A stretch of 59,290 nucleotides of DNA from Chloroflexota bacterium. GTDB taxonomy: Bacteria; Chloroflexota; Anaerolineae; Anaerolineales; UBA4823. Location: contig JAJUJL010000024.1 in NCBI GenBank assembly GCA_029265355.1, positions 1-59,290 of the forward strand. Direction: 5' to 3'. The position numbers and the translations under genes were made by a program. A model generated the notes under the pieces. The model had not been told where the DNA came from. It saw only the letters and a list, made by a program, of their open reading frames with translations, and did not search any database. How positions within the stretch are numbered: the first letter of the stretch is position 1; the number at the start of each line of letters is the position of its first letter. Below, piece by piece: positions 34,790 through 42,958 of this stretch.

Positions 34790-35040
34790 ACCTCCTGAAG
34801 CGCTGACCGGAGACTCCCATCGGACGCCCTGGGTTGTGTTCCTGTTACGGCGCTCACAGCGCGGCACGCTTTGGACAGTACCACTGGGCAGGCCTGGGGG
34901 ACGGTCCGCAGGAAGCACTCGCAGTGCCAGAGGGTGGGGGTCCTCAGCTCCCAGGCCAGACGGCCGGTGGGGTGGGCAGGTGGATGATGGGTCCAATCCT
35001 GTTTTACCCCATCGGCCTTCTGTTGTCTATTGTACAGTAA
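34790..35040 (-). ncRNA. Candidate IS110 bridge RNA region
   Basis: No gene lies in these 250 bases upstream of the IS110 transposase. GGCCTGGG (34891-34898) pairs with CCCAGGCC (34950-34957), enclosing GCACT-CGC-AGTGC (34915-34927). GCGCTCACAGCGC lies near 34852. IS110 elements encode a target- and donor-binding bridge RNA in the non-coding end on this side of the gene, so the structure is in the right place. Loop specificity could not be verified. Confidence 0.45.
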
Positions 35041-35042
35041 CA

Positions 35043-35059
35043 GGAGAGGGTGGGTGCCC
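35043..35059. repeat. Second copy of the 17-bp border motif
   Basis: GGAGAGGGTGGGTGCCC, identical to 12277-12293, with weaker similarity continuing to a shared GTAAA. It marks the right edge of the mobile debris before the replicon genes. Confidence 0.6.
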
Positions 35060-35097
35060 GCCCATCCGAGCGTAAAGCAGGCTAAAAGCAATTATTA

Positions 35098-35153
35098 GCC
35101 GGCTCTCGGTCTGAACCTGTATTGTTACAGGCCAGATTGAGAGCCGGCTTTTT
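35098..35153 (+). terminator. Intrinsic terminator or attenuator before the replicon operon
   Basis: GCCGGCTCTC (35098-35107) pairs perfectly with GAGAGCCGGC (35139-35148), with a nested CCTGTA-TTGT-TACAGG (35116-35131), followed by TTTTTG. It lies 38 bases upstream of the HTH gene on the same strand. It either insulates the operon or acts as an attenuator in its leader. Confidence 0.8.
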
Positions 35154-35190
35154 GATTCTCCCCAAGCAAAAGCCGGCGGGAGAAAAGGAG

Positions 35191-35448
35191 ATGACAACAC
35201 AATCAGTCCACTCACCCCCGGGCACCTGGAATGCCCGGAACTTACTCACCGTACTTGAAGTAGCAGAGTGGGCACGTGTCCACCCGAAAACCGTCTATCG
35301 CTGGATCAGAGATGGAAAGCTTGAAGCGATCCAATTTGGACCGCGCACATTCCGTGTGCCGGAGGATGCCATTGGTAAGTTTCTTCAGAAAACAGGATAC
35401 AAGAAGGCGTCTGAGTTCCCGAAGCCAAACGGGAGAGAGCAATCATGA
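35191..35448 (+). CDS. HTH_17/excisionase-like DNA-binding protein
   Basis: 85 aa from ATG 35191, with GGGAG eight bases upstream. The core LTVLEVAEWARVHPKTVYRWIRDGKLEAIQF with FRVPEDAIGKFL is the MerR-like winged helix of excisionase-family proteins. It ends with a 4-bp ATGA overlap with the initiator gene, so the two are coupled. Likely roles are repression of the operon, control of initiation, or recombination directionality for the integrase at 41.9 kb. Confidence 0.82.
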   Translation: MTTQSVHSPPGTWNARNLLTVLEVAEWARVHPKTVYRWIRDGKLEAIQFGPRTFRVPEDAIGKFLQKTGYKKASEFPKPNGREQS

Positions 35449-37601
35449 ACGGCTCCAATATCCAACCCGAAAGGGCGTGGCAAATGGCGCTTGACCAGTT
35501 ACGTCTGGGTATGCCGAAGGCATCGTTTGATACCTGGGTGCGGGATACCAGCTTTGTCTCGTACGAAGACGGAGTTTTCACCATTGGTGCCCCCAATGCC
35601 TACGGCCGAGAATGGCTGGCCAGCCGCCTGACCAGCACGGTGACCCGCATGCTGACCGGTATCCTGAACCAGCAGGTGGAAGTGCAGTTTATCGTCGTTG
35701 AAGCGCCTGTTGTCGGAGATGAAGAGCCGGAAAGCGACGAGTATGACCAGCAGATAGCAATCCTGCCTGAGCAACAACAGGAGGTGCTGGCGCTGCAGGC
35801 AGCCTATCAATCCGTCTACGACGAGATCGTTCGCCCCGACCAAGTGATCGTCCTCCCAGGCTATTTCCTTCGCTTTATCCCACTGCTCGGCGTGGAGCTG
35901 GCCTGGATGTATATTGGCTTCCGCCAGGCGGCCTACGAAGCAGGCGCAGCCAGGCAGCCAGGAAAGAAGTTTGGCGCGCCGGCGCAGAAGGTTGCCAGGT
36001 ACTCTGGGATGAGCCTGCGCACCTTCCGTCGCTACTCTGCAAAACCCGATACCTGGCAGCGCTTACGCGGTCTGGTTACGCCTATCGAGGATCAACCCCG
36101 CTGGCAGCACGGCAGCGATAACCACCCTCATCGGACCCCCCGTTTCTACCGGGTGGCAATGACCCTCCCGTTGACCCCCTCCGATGAGCTTTCTTTGCGC
36201 TCCTGGCTGTACAAACGCCTGGCCGGAGGGAAAAGCCCACTGGCGGTGATCCAGGCGGCTTTAGAGACCCCGGTGGATGAGCTGATCCCCTGGCAGGAGA
36301 ATACACCTTCGTCGAGAGATGTCAGCGTCGAGCTTCATTCTGTTCATGATGTGCTGAGCGCTGTGTGCGGACCAATCTCAGATAACGATCGCAAGCCATT
36401 CCAGGAATTGGCCGATCAGTTGGCGCAACACCTGATGCCGCCCAAAGACCTGGTCTTCCTCACACACTACTTCGTGACCCGCTGGTTGCCCAAACTGGGT
36501 CATGGGCAGGGCTGGTTTGTAGTGATGCTGCGCGATCGCTGTTATATCAACCCTCGCACAGGCGAAATCCGGGACGAAGCACGGGTAGAACAGGGCTACG
36601 CAGAGATCGCTGGTTGGTTAGGCTTGAAACGCGTCAAAACGATCTGGGAATGGCTGCGCAACGATGACGTCAGCCGGTTCGTCCGCGAGATAAGCCACGA
36701 GTTTGGCGAATGGGAAGAATCGCCGCGCCGCTTCAAAGTCTGCCTGGGTGAACCGATGACTGAGGAAGACCAGACCCGGGCAAATGAATCGTTAGCCCAT
36801 AGAGGGTTTGGCGCAGTTGACACGTATAGCCAGCCGATTGGCGCGAATGACACCATTAGGAATGAGCGCACCAGCGGCTCGGTTGGCGCGGTTGACACCC
36901 ATAATGGCGGAATTGACACCATTAGTGGCGCGAGTGACACCATTAGGGATGGATATAGCAACGATCTTATTGGCGCAGTTGACACCCATAATGGCGCAAT
37001 TGACATCGGTCGTGGCGCGAATGGCACTTCCGTTGGCGGTGATGACACCCATAGGGTTGGCGCGGTTGACACTTTTGATTGGCGCGAGTGGCACAGGTTA
37101 AACACCTTAGCACTTGGTTTGAATCACAAGAAAAATACGCCAACCACCACCGACGCCGGCATCGAACCTGATTCAGCAGTTGATTCCGACAGACTTGAAA
37201 AGGGGGTGGTGGGCATGGAATGGAATTTATCGGATTTGCTTCTTCGAAACCGAATAAGCGCCAAAAACCAGGAATTGCTCCTGGGAAAAGGTTTAACAGC
37301 GCAGGCTTTTATTTCCTGGTTGCTTTACGCCGCCAGCATGAGCGGAAATGGCATCCGCGATCCTATTGCCCATGCTGTCTCTCGCCTGATCCCCGACCCA
37401 GGTCGAGGTGCAGGTGGCGTCTTTGATCAGCTATCCGAGTTGCCTGCCAACGAGCTGGCGGACATGCTGACCAGGGAGTTGGCTGGACAAAGCCCCTGGA
37501 ACCAGACCTGGCGGAAGGGAATGGCAGGCGCGCCGCGTTCGCGCCTGCGAGCGCTGGTTGATCAATTGGGTTTATCGGTCCCTGAAACTGGATATTGGTA
37601 A
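35445..37601 (+). CDS. DnaA-N-domain replication initiator with internal heptapeptide repeats
   Basis: 718 aa. Residues 8-88 (ERAWQMALDQLRLGMPKASFDTW, DGVFTIGAPNAYGREWL) match the DnaA N-terminal domain, here without the AAA+ part. A large helical, winged-helix-like middle follows (about residues 130-440). Residues about 455-545 are heptad repeats of the form G-A-x-D-T-x-x, encoded by iteron-like DNA repeats. The C-terminal 130 residues are globular. Coupling to an HTH gene and linkage to ParA/FtsK genes make it the probable initiator of a plasmid or integrative element. The family assignment of the middle is uncertain. Confidence 0.75.
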   Translation: MNGSNIQPERAWQMALDQLRLGMPKASFDTWVRDTSFVSYEDGVFTIGAPNAYGREWLASRLTSTVTRMLTGILNQQVEVQFIVVEAPVVGDEEPESDEYDQQIAILPEQQQEVLALQAAYQSVYDEIVRPDQVIVLPGYFLRFIPLLGVELAWMYIGFRQAAYEAGAARQPGKKFGAPAQKVARYSGMSLRTFRRYSAKPDTWQRLRGLVTPIEDQPRWQHGSDNHPHRTPRFYRVAMTLPLTPSDELSLRSWLYKRLAGGKSPLAVIQAALETPVDELIPWQENTPSSRDVSVELHSVHDVLSAVCGPISDNDRKPFQELADQLAQHLMPPKDLVFLTHYFVTRWLPKLGHGQGWFVVMLRDRCYINPRTGEIRDEARVEQGYAEIAGWLGLKRVKTIWEWLRNDDVSRFVREISHEFGEWEESPRRFKVCLGEPMTEEDQTRANESLAHRGFGAVDTYSQPIGANDTIRNERTSGSVGAVDTHNGGIDTISGASDTIRDGYSNDLIGAVDTHNGAIDIGRGANGTSVGGDDTHRVGAVDTFDWREWHRLNTLALGLNHKKNTPTTTDAGIEPDSAVDSDRLEKGVVGMEWNLSDLLLRNRISAKNQELLLGKGLTAQAFISWLLYAASMSGNGIRDPIAHAVSRLIPDPGRGAGGVFDQLSELPANELADMLTRELAGQSPWNQTWRKGMAGAPRSRLRALVDQLGLSVPETGYW
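36810..37100 (+). repeat. Iteron-like array of about 21-nt repeats inside the initiator gene
   Basis: Eleven units with the core GGCGC-N3-TGACACC start at 36810, 36840, 36885, 36906, 36927, 36972, 36993, 37014, 37035, 37059 and 37081. Most spacings are 21, others 24, 30 or 45. The last unit is 22 bases after the tenth and so out of the protein's reading frame, which favours selection on DNA. This could be the origin's initiator-binding array. Confidence 0.6.
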
Positions 37602-37628
37602 ATGGTTCACTTTAAATGGAGGTATGAC

Positions 37629-38105
37629 ATGAAAAAGATCGGTTTCTTCATCGCAATCATTATGCTGGTTTGGCTGGCTGCAGCGGCATGCGGGCCAGGC
37701 GACAATGCTGTAGAGATCGCGCAAGCGCAGAGCGTGATCGAGGCGGCCCGAGCCGCCCAAGATGCTGCCCGGGCAGCGCAGATTGCCTCCCAAGGATTGA
37801 GTGATGTTGGACGAGGTCAAACGCTGATCCTGGTACTCCTGACCCTGGTGGTGGTTTTGCTGATTGGGATGGCTGCCTATATTGTCATCCAACGCCAGAT
37901 TTGGAAACACAGCCAGGTTCAACCAAAGACAACTGGGCGCTGGATGGGTGGGCCAAATGCTCATTGGAAGCGGGTAGCAGGTTCTGACCCTTACCAACAA
38001 CTCCTCCTCCAACAGCAGTTGCTGCTTACCCAGCTTCTTCAACAGAGCCAAACAGAAACTCCGGAAGATGACCAACCTCAACTGCCTGCTGGGTGGTGGG
38101 GATAA
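37629..38105 (+). CDS. Small lipoprotein with one further membrane segment
   Basis: 158 aa from ATG 37629 (GGAGG at 37618-37622). Signal peptide ending LAAAAC (Cys21), an Ala-rich helical stretch (AARAAQDAARAAQIASQG), then a membrane segment at about residues 65-87 and a Gln-rich cytoplasmic or periplasmic tail. No family is recognised. It lies 27 bases after the initiator gene and is followed by a second lipoprotein gene and the FtsK-like ATPase, so a membrane complex for the ATPase is a reasonable guess. Confidence 0.65.
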   Translation: MKKIGFFIAIIMLVWLAAAACGPGDNAVEIAQAQSVIEAARAAQDAARAAQIASQGLSDVGRGQTLILVLLTLVVVLLIGMAAYIVIQRQIWKHSQVQPKTTGRWMGGPNAHWKRVAGSDPYQQLLLQQQLLLTQLLQQSQTETPEDDQPQLPAGWWG

Positions 38106-38119
38106 GTGAGAGGGTGAGG

Positions 38120-39127
38120 ATGGTGAACATGAAAACCAACATGCTGTTTTATCTGCTCTTACTGCTACTGGCTGGAGGGATACTGACTGCATGCGATGAT
38201 GCCGCTTACATCAGCGCAGATCCCAATGTCTCTGGAGTTCAGGCTCGGGCGACCCTGGAATTTGTACAGGCTGTGCAGACCTCCACAGCTCAGGCTTTGT
38301 ATGCCGCCGAATGGCAGGCGACCGTCCAGGCCGGCGCGACGCAGGATGCAATTCAGGCTGCCTATGTCGCTGCTCAGGCTACCGAAGAAAGCATCCGAGC
38401 TGCGGCAGCAGCCACCCAGACTCAACAGGTTTGGAATGCCACTGCAACAGCCGATAGCAATCAGGCAACCGCCACGGCTGCCGCCAATGCCACGGCAGTG
38501 AGCTGGTCCAGCACTGCCACCCAATCGGCCTGGAACAATCAGGCTACCGCCGAAGTCGCCAGCGTGCAGGCATTGCAAACCGCTCAAGCTGCTCAAGCCG
38601 ATATGGCTCGCATGGCGGCAGAACGCCAGCGAACGATCAATAAAATTCAAGCCGCCGCTCCCTGGGTGATCCTGGGAATCGCTGTTCCTTTAGTGGCTTA
38701 TCTGGCTTGGGTGTGGGGCAACACCGAAGCTCTGCGCCGGCGCGCCATCCCGCGTGATCCGCGTGGGGATGCACCTATCCTGATCCTGGACGACCACGGC
38801 AGGCGCAATGTCATCGACCCGGATTTGCTCTTCAGCGCAGCTGTATCGATCGGTAAAAGTGGTCAACCGGAAGCTCCGTTGCTGGCTGCTCCTGAGCTCC
38901 AATCCCAGGTAAAAGCGCGTGACCAGGCGGTCGATCTCGTCAGCCGTGGCCTTCCCGGCCAGCCTCCGCGCAGGCGCGCTTTACCTGCCCTAACACAACC
39001 TCCTCCAAATCCGTTGTTAGGCGACGTCCGGGTAGTGGAGCCTGAGGAAGTCAAGGATTGGATCTCGGATGTGCTGCCGCGTATCCAGCAGAAGGCGCTT
39101 CAGGAAGGAGAAGACGATGATGTTTGA
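38120..39127 (+). CDS. Ala/Thr/Gln-rich lipoprotein with membrane anchor
   Basis: 335 aa. Start at 38120 (GAGGG five bases upstream) or at 38129 (GAGG nine bases upstream). Lipobox LTAC with Cys25, then about 150 residues of Ala/Thr/Gln-rich, probably coiled-coil sequence (QATATAAANATA). A membrane helix follows (about residues 184-203), then a roughly 130-residue, basic and Pro-rich tail. An anchored N-terminus plus a helix would place the coiled coil outside and the tail inside, facing the FtsK-like ATPase encoded next with an 11-bp overlap. Confidence 0.65.
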   Translation: MVNMKTNMLFYLLLLLLAGGILTACDDAAYISADPNVSGVQARATLEFVQAVQTSTAQALYAAEWQATVQAGATQDAIQAAYVAAQATEESIRAAAAATQTQQVWNATATADSNQATATAAANATAVSWSSTATQSAWNNQATAEVASVQALQTAQAAQADMARMAAERQRTINKIQAAAPWVILGIAVPLVAYLAWVWGNTEALRRRAIPRDPRGDAPILILDDHGRRNVIDPDLLFSAAVSIGKSGQPEAPLLAAPELQSQVKARDQAVDLVSRGLPGQPPRRRALPALTQPPPNPLLGDVRVVEPEEVKDWISDVLPRIQQKALQEGEDDDV

Positions 39128-40475
39128 AACCAACAACTTCATTTCCAGGCGTTACCAGCTCCAGGCGCAGATCGTTGCAAAGCGGCTACCGCAGGTGCTG
39201 CAACAGCGCGGCCTGGAAGCGGCGTTTGCCGAATTTTTGCTCACCTCGACCCAGGGCATGGTGTTGCTCTTTGCCATTCTGGATCTGCCCCGCGTCAGGC
39301 GGTTGGAAGCCTATACCACCCCCGAACTGCTGCATCACCTGAGCACCGATTTGCAGGGGCTGCCGGTGTTCCTCTCTAACTCGAATGGGCTGCGCTACGC
39401 CATCCCGCTCTCGCCTATTGCCCGCCTGCCAAAGGTAATTCCATTCCCCGGAGTAACAGATGGTTGGGTACAGTTGGGCGTCAACCACAGCGGTGAGACG
39501 ATAAGCCAACCCTGGTCGAGACTTGGTCACCTGTTGGTGGCTGGCAAGACAGGTTCCGGAAAGTCAGTATTTCTGCGTTTACTGGCCTACCAGGCACCTG
39601 CCGGAGGCGCTCAGCTTCTTTTAGTTGATCTGGACGGCGCAACCTTCCCGATGTTGACCAATCACCCAGCATTGTTGGCTCCAATCGCAACCACACCGCA
39701 AGCAGCTCAAGCGGCAATCGAGCGCGCCCTCGGGGAGTGCGATCATCGAGCGGGGTTGTACATGCAAATGGACGGATATCCGGAAAGCCTGGAAGAGTAT
39801 AACCGGACAATCGTCCGGCATGGAAGTGACCCGCTCCCCCGGTTGCTGGTAGTGCTGGATGAGTTCAGCGCCCTGATGACAACCCTGGGTGGCCCGAAGA
39901 GCAGTTTTGCTAATCGGGTCGCAGAGTTGGGTTGGCGTGGGCGCAAATTCGGCGTCCACCTGGTGTTTGCCGCCCAGGATTTCACCAAGCAAGTGGTAGG
40001 GCGGGTGCGTGACCAGGTGAGCGCCGCAGTCTGCTTTCGGGTGCGCAGCCTGGAAGCCGCCCGTGCGATGGGCTGCCCGGAAGCAGTCCGCATTCCGGAG
40101 AGTCGCCCTGGACTGGCATGCACCGACCGTTGGGGATTGGTGCAGACCTTCTACCTGGATAAGCGCATGTTCGGGCAGATTGGCCCAAGGGCTGTGCTTA
40201 GCCGGCAAGAGCAGGAACTGGTGGAGCGCGCATTGAACGAAGCAGAAGGTAAGATGTCCATCCCGCTGCTCGTGTCCTGGGGAATGCCTGAACGCGGGGC
40301 GCGTTCGCTCGTGGAGAGTTGGGAGCTGCGCGGCTGGCTTCACCAGGATCCGACGCGCCAGAACGCCCGCTATGTAACCCCGAAATTGAAAGCATTGCTG
40401 GCTGCTTTTACCAGCAATGCCAAATCCTTGTCAAGCAGTCAAAGTGGTCATACCGCGTCAAGCACATCAAACTGA
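39117..40475 (+). CDS. FtsK/SpoIIIE-like DNA translocase
   Basis: 452 aa from ATG 39117 (GGAG at 39107-39110). Walker A AGKTGSGKS at 142-150, Walker B LLVVLDEF with D248/E249, and GRKFGVHLVFAAQD as in FtsK-type motors. A winged-helix-like C-terminus (about residues 370-430) could bind DNA. There is no N-terminal membrane domain of its own; the preceding lipoproteins may supply it. Comparable proteins move double-stranded plasmid DNA in actinomycete-type conjugation, or act as coupling or partition motors. Confidence 0.85.
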   Translation: MMFETNNFISRRYQLQAQIVAKRLPQVLQQRGLEAAFAEFLLTSTQGMVLLFAILDLPRVRRLEAYTTPELLHHLSTDLQGLPVFLSNSNGLRYAIPLSPIARLPKVIPFPGVTDGWVQLGVNHSGETISQPWSRLGHLLVAGKTGSGKSVFLRLLAYQAPAGGAQLLLVDLDGATFPMLTNHPALLAPIATTPQAAQAAIERALGECDHRAGLYMQMDGYPESLEEYNRTIVRHGSDPLPRLLVVLDEFSALMTTLGGPKSSFANRVAELGWRGRKFGVHLVFAAQDFTKQVVGRVRDQVSAAVCFRVRSLEAARAMGCPEAVRIPESRPGLACTDRWGLVQTFYLDKRMFGQIGPRAVLSRQEQELVERALNEAEGKMSIPLLVSWGMPERGARSLVESWELRGWLHQDPTRQNARYVTPKLKALLAAFTSNAKSLSSSQSGHTASSTSN

Positions 40476-40489
40476 TGAGGAGTGAGAAT

Positions 40490-41263
40490 ATGCCTACGAC
40501 TATAGCGATCTTGAATCAAAAAGGGGGCGTGGGGAAGACGACTACTGCTGTCACCCTGGCTTCCGGATTGGCCAGGAATGGCTACCATGTTCTGTTGATC
40601 GACCTGGATACCCAGGGCAATGTCGCCGACAGCCTGGGCTTGCCGCACAGCGACGACCTTCGCCGGCTGCTCTCACCTGATTTACGCGTTCCGATCGACC
40701 AGGTCATCACATCGAGCGGATTAGATCATCTGGATGTCATCCGCTCTGACAAGAGCACTACCGCTTTGAAACAAACCCTGGCTGGTGTAACCATGCGAGA
40801 GTACGTCCTGTCGGATGTGCTGGAAAGTGTTGCGCATGACGTGATCCTGCTGGACTGCGCTCCTTCAGCCGATCTTCTGCACTTCGCCGCCCTGGTTGCC
40901 GCTGATTATCTGCTCATTCCCACCCGGCTTGACAAGCTGGCAGTGAATGGTGTGCGTGATGCGCTGCAGACATTGGCAGCTTTGAGACGGATTACCCGCT
41001 GTCAGGTAGCCGGCATCCTGCCTACTTTCTACGAAAGGGTTACTTTGGAAAGCCATGAGCAGCTGATCCATCTGGCACAAACCTTTGGCAAGCTTGTGCT
41101 GCCGCCTATCCCACAAGATACCCAATGCCGTGTGGCGACTCGCTACGGGAAGACGTTATGGGACTACTCTCCAAACGCTAAAGCGCTGAATGGTTACGAG
41201 CAAGGCAACCGGCGAGTGGGCGGATATCTACAAGTTTTAGAACGAGTAAAGGAATGGCTATGA
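40490..41263 (+). CDS. ParA-family partition ATPase
   Basis: 257 aa from ATG 40490; the frame is open from 40319, but only this start has GGAG at seven bases. KGGVGKTTT at 11-19 is the deviant Walker A of ParA/MinD. DLDTQGN and VILLDCAPS are the A' and Walker B motifs. It ends in a 4-bp ATGA overlap with the ribbon-helix-helix gene, the usual type Ib partition layout. With the repeats at 41.69 kb it forms a complete candidate segregation cassette. Confidence 0.9.
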   Translation: MPTTIAILNQKGGVGKTTTAVTLASGLARNGYHVLLIDLDTQGNVADSLGLPHSDDLRRLLSPDLRVPIDQVITSSGLDHLDVIRSDKSTTALKQTLAGVTMREYVLSDVLESVAHDVILLDCAPSADLLHFAALVAADYLLIPTRLDKLAVNGVRDALQTLAALRRITRCQVAGILPTFYERVTLESHEQLIHLAQTFGKLVLPPIPQDTQCRVATRYGKTLWDYSPNAKALNGYEQGNRRVGGYLQVLERVKEWL

Positions 41264-41679
41264 ACAGAAACATAAAAGGGTTAACCAGTTTCGAAGAATT
41301 GCCCGGCGTCGACCCGGCGGTTGAGTCGCTGCTTGGGCAAGGTCAACGCCGTCAGGATGAAGCACGCTTGCCTCGAACCGAGCGATCCCGCAAGAAGAAG
41401 GAACGCGAGCGCGCTGAAAAGCGTAAACCCAACCGGATCAACCTTGACCTGCCGGTAGATCTGAAAAAGCGCCTGGAGCACCTGGCCAAGAAGGAGGGTG
41501 TGCCGATCAGCCAATTGGTAGCCTTCCTGCTCTACGAACCGGTACACCAGCTCGAGAGCCGGGCGATCAGCCTGTGGGGCTACAAGACCGCCTCCGGCTG
41601 CCCGAAGTTCGAGTGCAACCTGGATTTGAAACGCCGCGCAGATGAAGCGGCGCATCACGATGCGTCGCGGAAATCTTGA
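41260..41679 (+). CDS. Ribbon-helix-helix partition partner
   Basis: 139 aa. The ATG at 41260 overlaps the ParA stop and has AAGGA at about eight bases; an ATG at 41254 lacks spacing. A basic, Lys/Arg/Glu-rich region (about residues 45-62) precedes RINLDLPVDLKKRLEHLAKKEG, an RHH DNA-binding fold. The C-terminus would contact ParA or fold over the repeat array. It probably binds the five TAGGGCGTCCTA-type repeats that start 13 bases after its stop. Confidence 0.8.
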   Translation: MNRNIKGLTSFEELPGVDPAVESLLGQGQRRQDEARLPRTERSRKKKERERAEKRKPNRINLDLPVDLKKRLEHLAKKEGVPISQLVAFLLYEPVHQLESRAISLWGYKTASGCPKFECNLDLKRRADEAAHHDASRKS

Positions 41680-41692
41680 TAAGTTGGTTGTG

Positions 41693-41786
41693 TAGGGCGT
41701 CCTAAGGCGATTTGTAGGGCGTCCCACTAGGGCATCCTATTAGGGCGTCCTAATGGAAAAAACCCGGAAAATCATAGGGCGTCCTA
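41693..41786. repeat. Centromere-like repeat array (candidate parS/parC)
   Basis: Five copies of the near-palindromic 12-mer TAGGGCGTCCTA begin at 41693, 41715, 41728, 41741 and 41775 (two with a single change). They lie between the RHH gene and the integrase gene, where partition centromeres are often placed. From 41787 to 41904 I see only two small stem-loops, AGCCAC/GTGGCT (41809-41832) and GCCCT/AGGGC (41859-41872). Confidence 0.75.
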
Positions 41787-41904
41787 TGAGCCACCAGGAA
41801 GGCTCAGGAGCCACGCATTGTGAGGGGTGGCTATCTTTGATCATAAAGCGAAAAAATCGCCCTTGTAAGGGCAAAAATATACACCACAAGAATGGAGACT
41901 GAAA

Positions 41905-42825
41905 ATGACAGACGCGCTGCATCTAGACGAATTCCAGGCGTATTTGTTAGCTGAGGATCGCTCGCCGGTAACGATCGCAGGATATTTGGGCGATGTACGC
42001 TTATTCGCCCAATGGTATGAGGGGCATTATCGGGACGCATTGATCCCTGCTTCTCTGACAAACGAAGCCGTACGTAATTATAAGCAACATCTTCTTGACC
42101 AGGCTGCCAAACCTAAGACGATCAACCGCCGGCTAGCAGCTCTGGCAGCCTATGCCCACTGGTTGGAGCAGGCCGGATACGTCAGGAACGCGCGCAACCC
42201 TGTGCAGGGGGTGAAGGCCGTGAAAGAGACTGCGCTGGCTCCCAAGTGGCTGGATAAAAAGCAGCGTGCGGCATTATTGAGGGTAGTTGATAAGGAGGTT
42301 GAAGATGCGATGCGTCGATACCCGCGCCTGCGGTTGATGTATCTGCGAGATGCGGCAATTGTCAAGCTGATCTTGTTTGCCGGTCTGCGGGTCGGCGAAA
42401 TCATCCAATTGCGAATGAGTGACGTAGTTCTGGATGACCGCAAGGGCAGCGTGATTGTTAGGGAGGGGAAAGGCACGAAGCGGAGGGAAATTCCTTTGAA
42501 TGTCAAGGCACGCAAAGCAATACTTGATTATTTAAGGGTCAGACCAGATGTGGAAATAGATGATCTCTTTCTTGGCCAACGCAATGAAGGTGTACAGAGT
42601 AAGACCATCCAGCGGGCTGTGCAGCGCTTTGCGAAGAAAGCGGGTCTAAAGAACATTACTCCCCATACTCTCCGCCATAGTTTCGCAAAGGCCTTGATCG
42701 ATGCAGGGGTATCTCTGGAAAAGGTTGCGACTCTATTGGGGCACAGCAATGTGAATACAACCCGTATTTACACAACGCCTGGTGAGGAAGATTTGGAGGA
42801 CGCAGTAGGAAAAATTGAGGATTAG
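41905..42825 (+). CDS. Tyrosine site-specific recombinase (XerC/D-like integrase)
   Basis: 306 aa. N-terminal core-binding SAM-like domain (LAEDRSPVTIAGYLGDVRLFAQW) and catalytic domain with Arg (GLRVGE), HTLRHSF (His-x-x-Arg), LLGHSN and nucleophilic Tyr in TTRIYTTP. GGAG lies nine bases upstream. It is intact and would integrate or resolve the replicon. Its place directly after the partition cassette supports an integrative element or plasmid dimer-resolution role. No attachment site could be recognised in 42826-42958. Confidence 0.92.
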   Translation: MTDALHLDEFQAYLLAEDRSPVTIAGYLGDVRLFAQWYEGHYRDALIPASLTNEAVRNYKQHLLDQAAKPKTINRRLAALAAYAHWLEQAGYVRNARNPVQGVKAVKETALAPKWLDKKQRAALLRVVDKEVEDAMRRYPRLRLMYLRDAAIVKLILFAGLRVGEIIQLRMSDVVLDDRKGSVIVREGKGTKRREIPLNVKARKAILDYLRVRPDVEIDDLFLGQRNEGVQSKTIQRAVQRFAKKAGLKNITPHTLRHSFAKALIDAGVSLEKVATLLGHSNVNTTRIYTTPGEEDLEDAVGKIED

Positions 42826-42958
42826 GAGGAGATCTGAGAGGGATTTCCCCTTAACCAGCAGGGTAGATTTCGGTTTCTGAAAAACTGGAATGTTAGATTA
42901 AATTCCTGATTATCACACATATTGAGCCGGCATAGCTCATACCCTTGCGCCTCATAAA

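Larger units (their letters stand above)
33500..35040 (-). mobile_element. IS110-family element (approximate limits)
   Basis: Contains a frameshifted IS110 transposase and, upstream of its start, about 250 bases of non-coding but strongly structured sequence. That is where IS110-group elements keep their bridge RNA. IS110 elements lack terminal inverted repeats, so ends cannot be fixed by eye. The right limit is set just before the 17-bp repeat at 35043. Confidence 0.6.

Noticed and set aside
36810-37100. CRISPR array
   Set aside because: Units of 21 nt are contiguous, lack unique spacers of constant length and are translated; iteron or peptide repeats explain them better. No other CRISPR or cas gene is visible in the window.
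42826-42958. tRNA or attachment site next to the integrase
   Set aside because: No cloverleaf, T-loop GGTTCRA motif or duplicated core was found.
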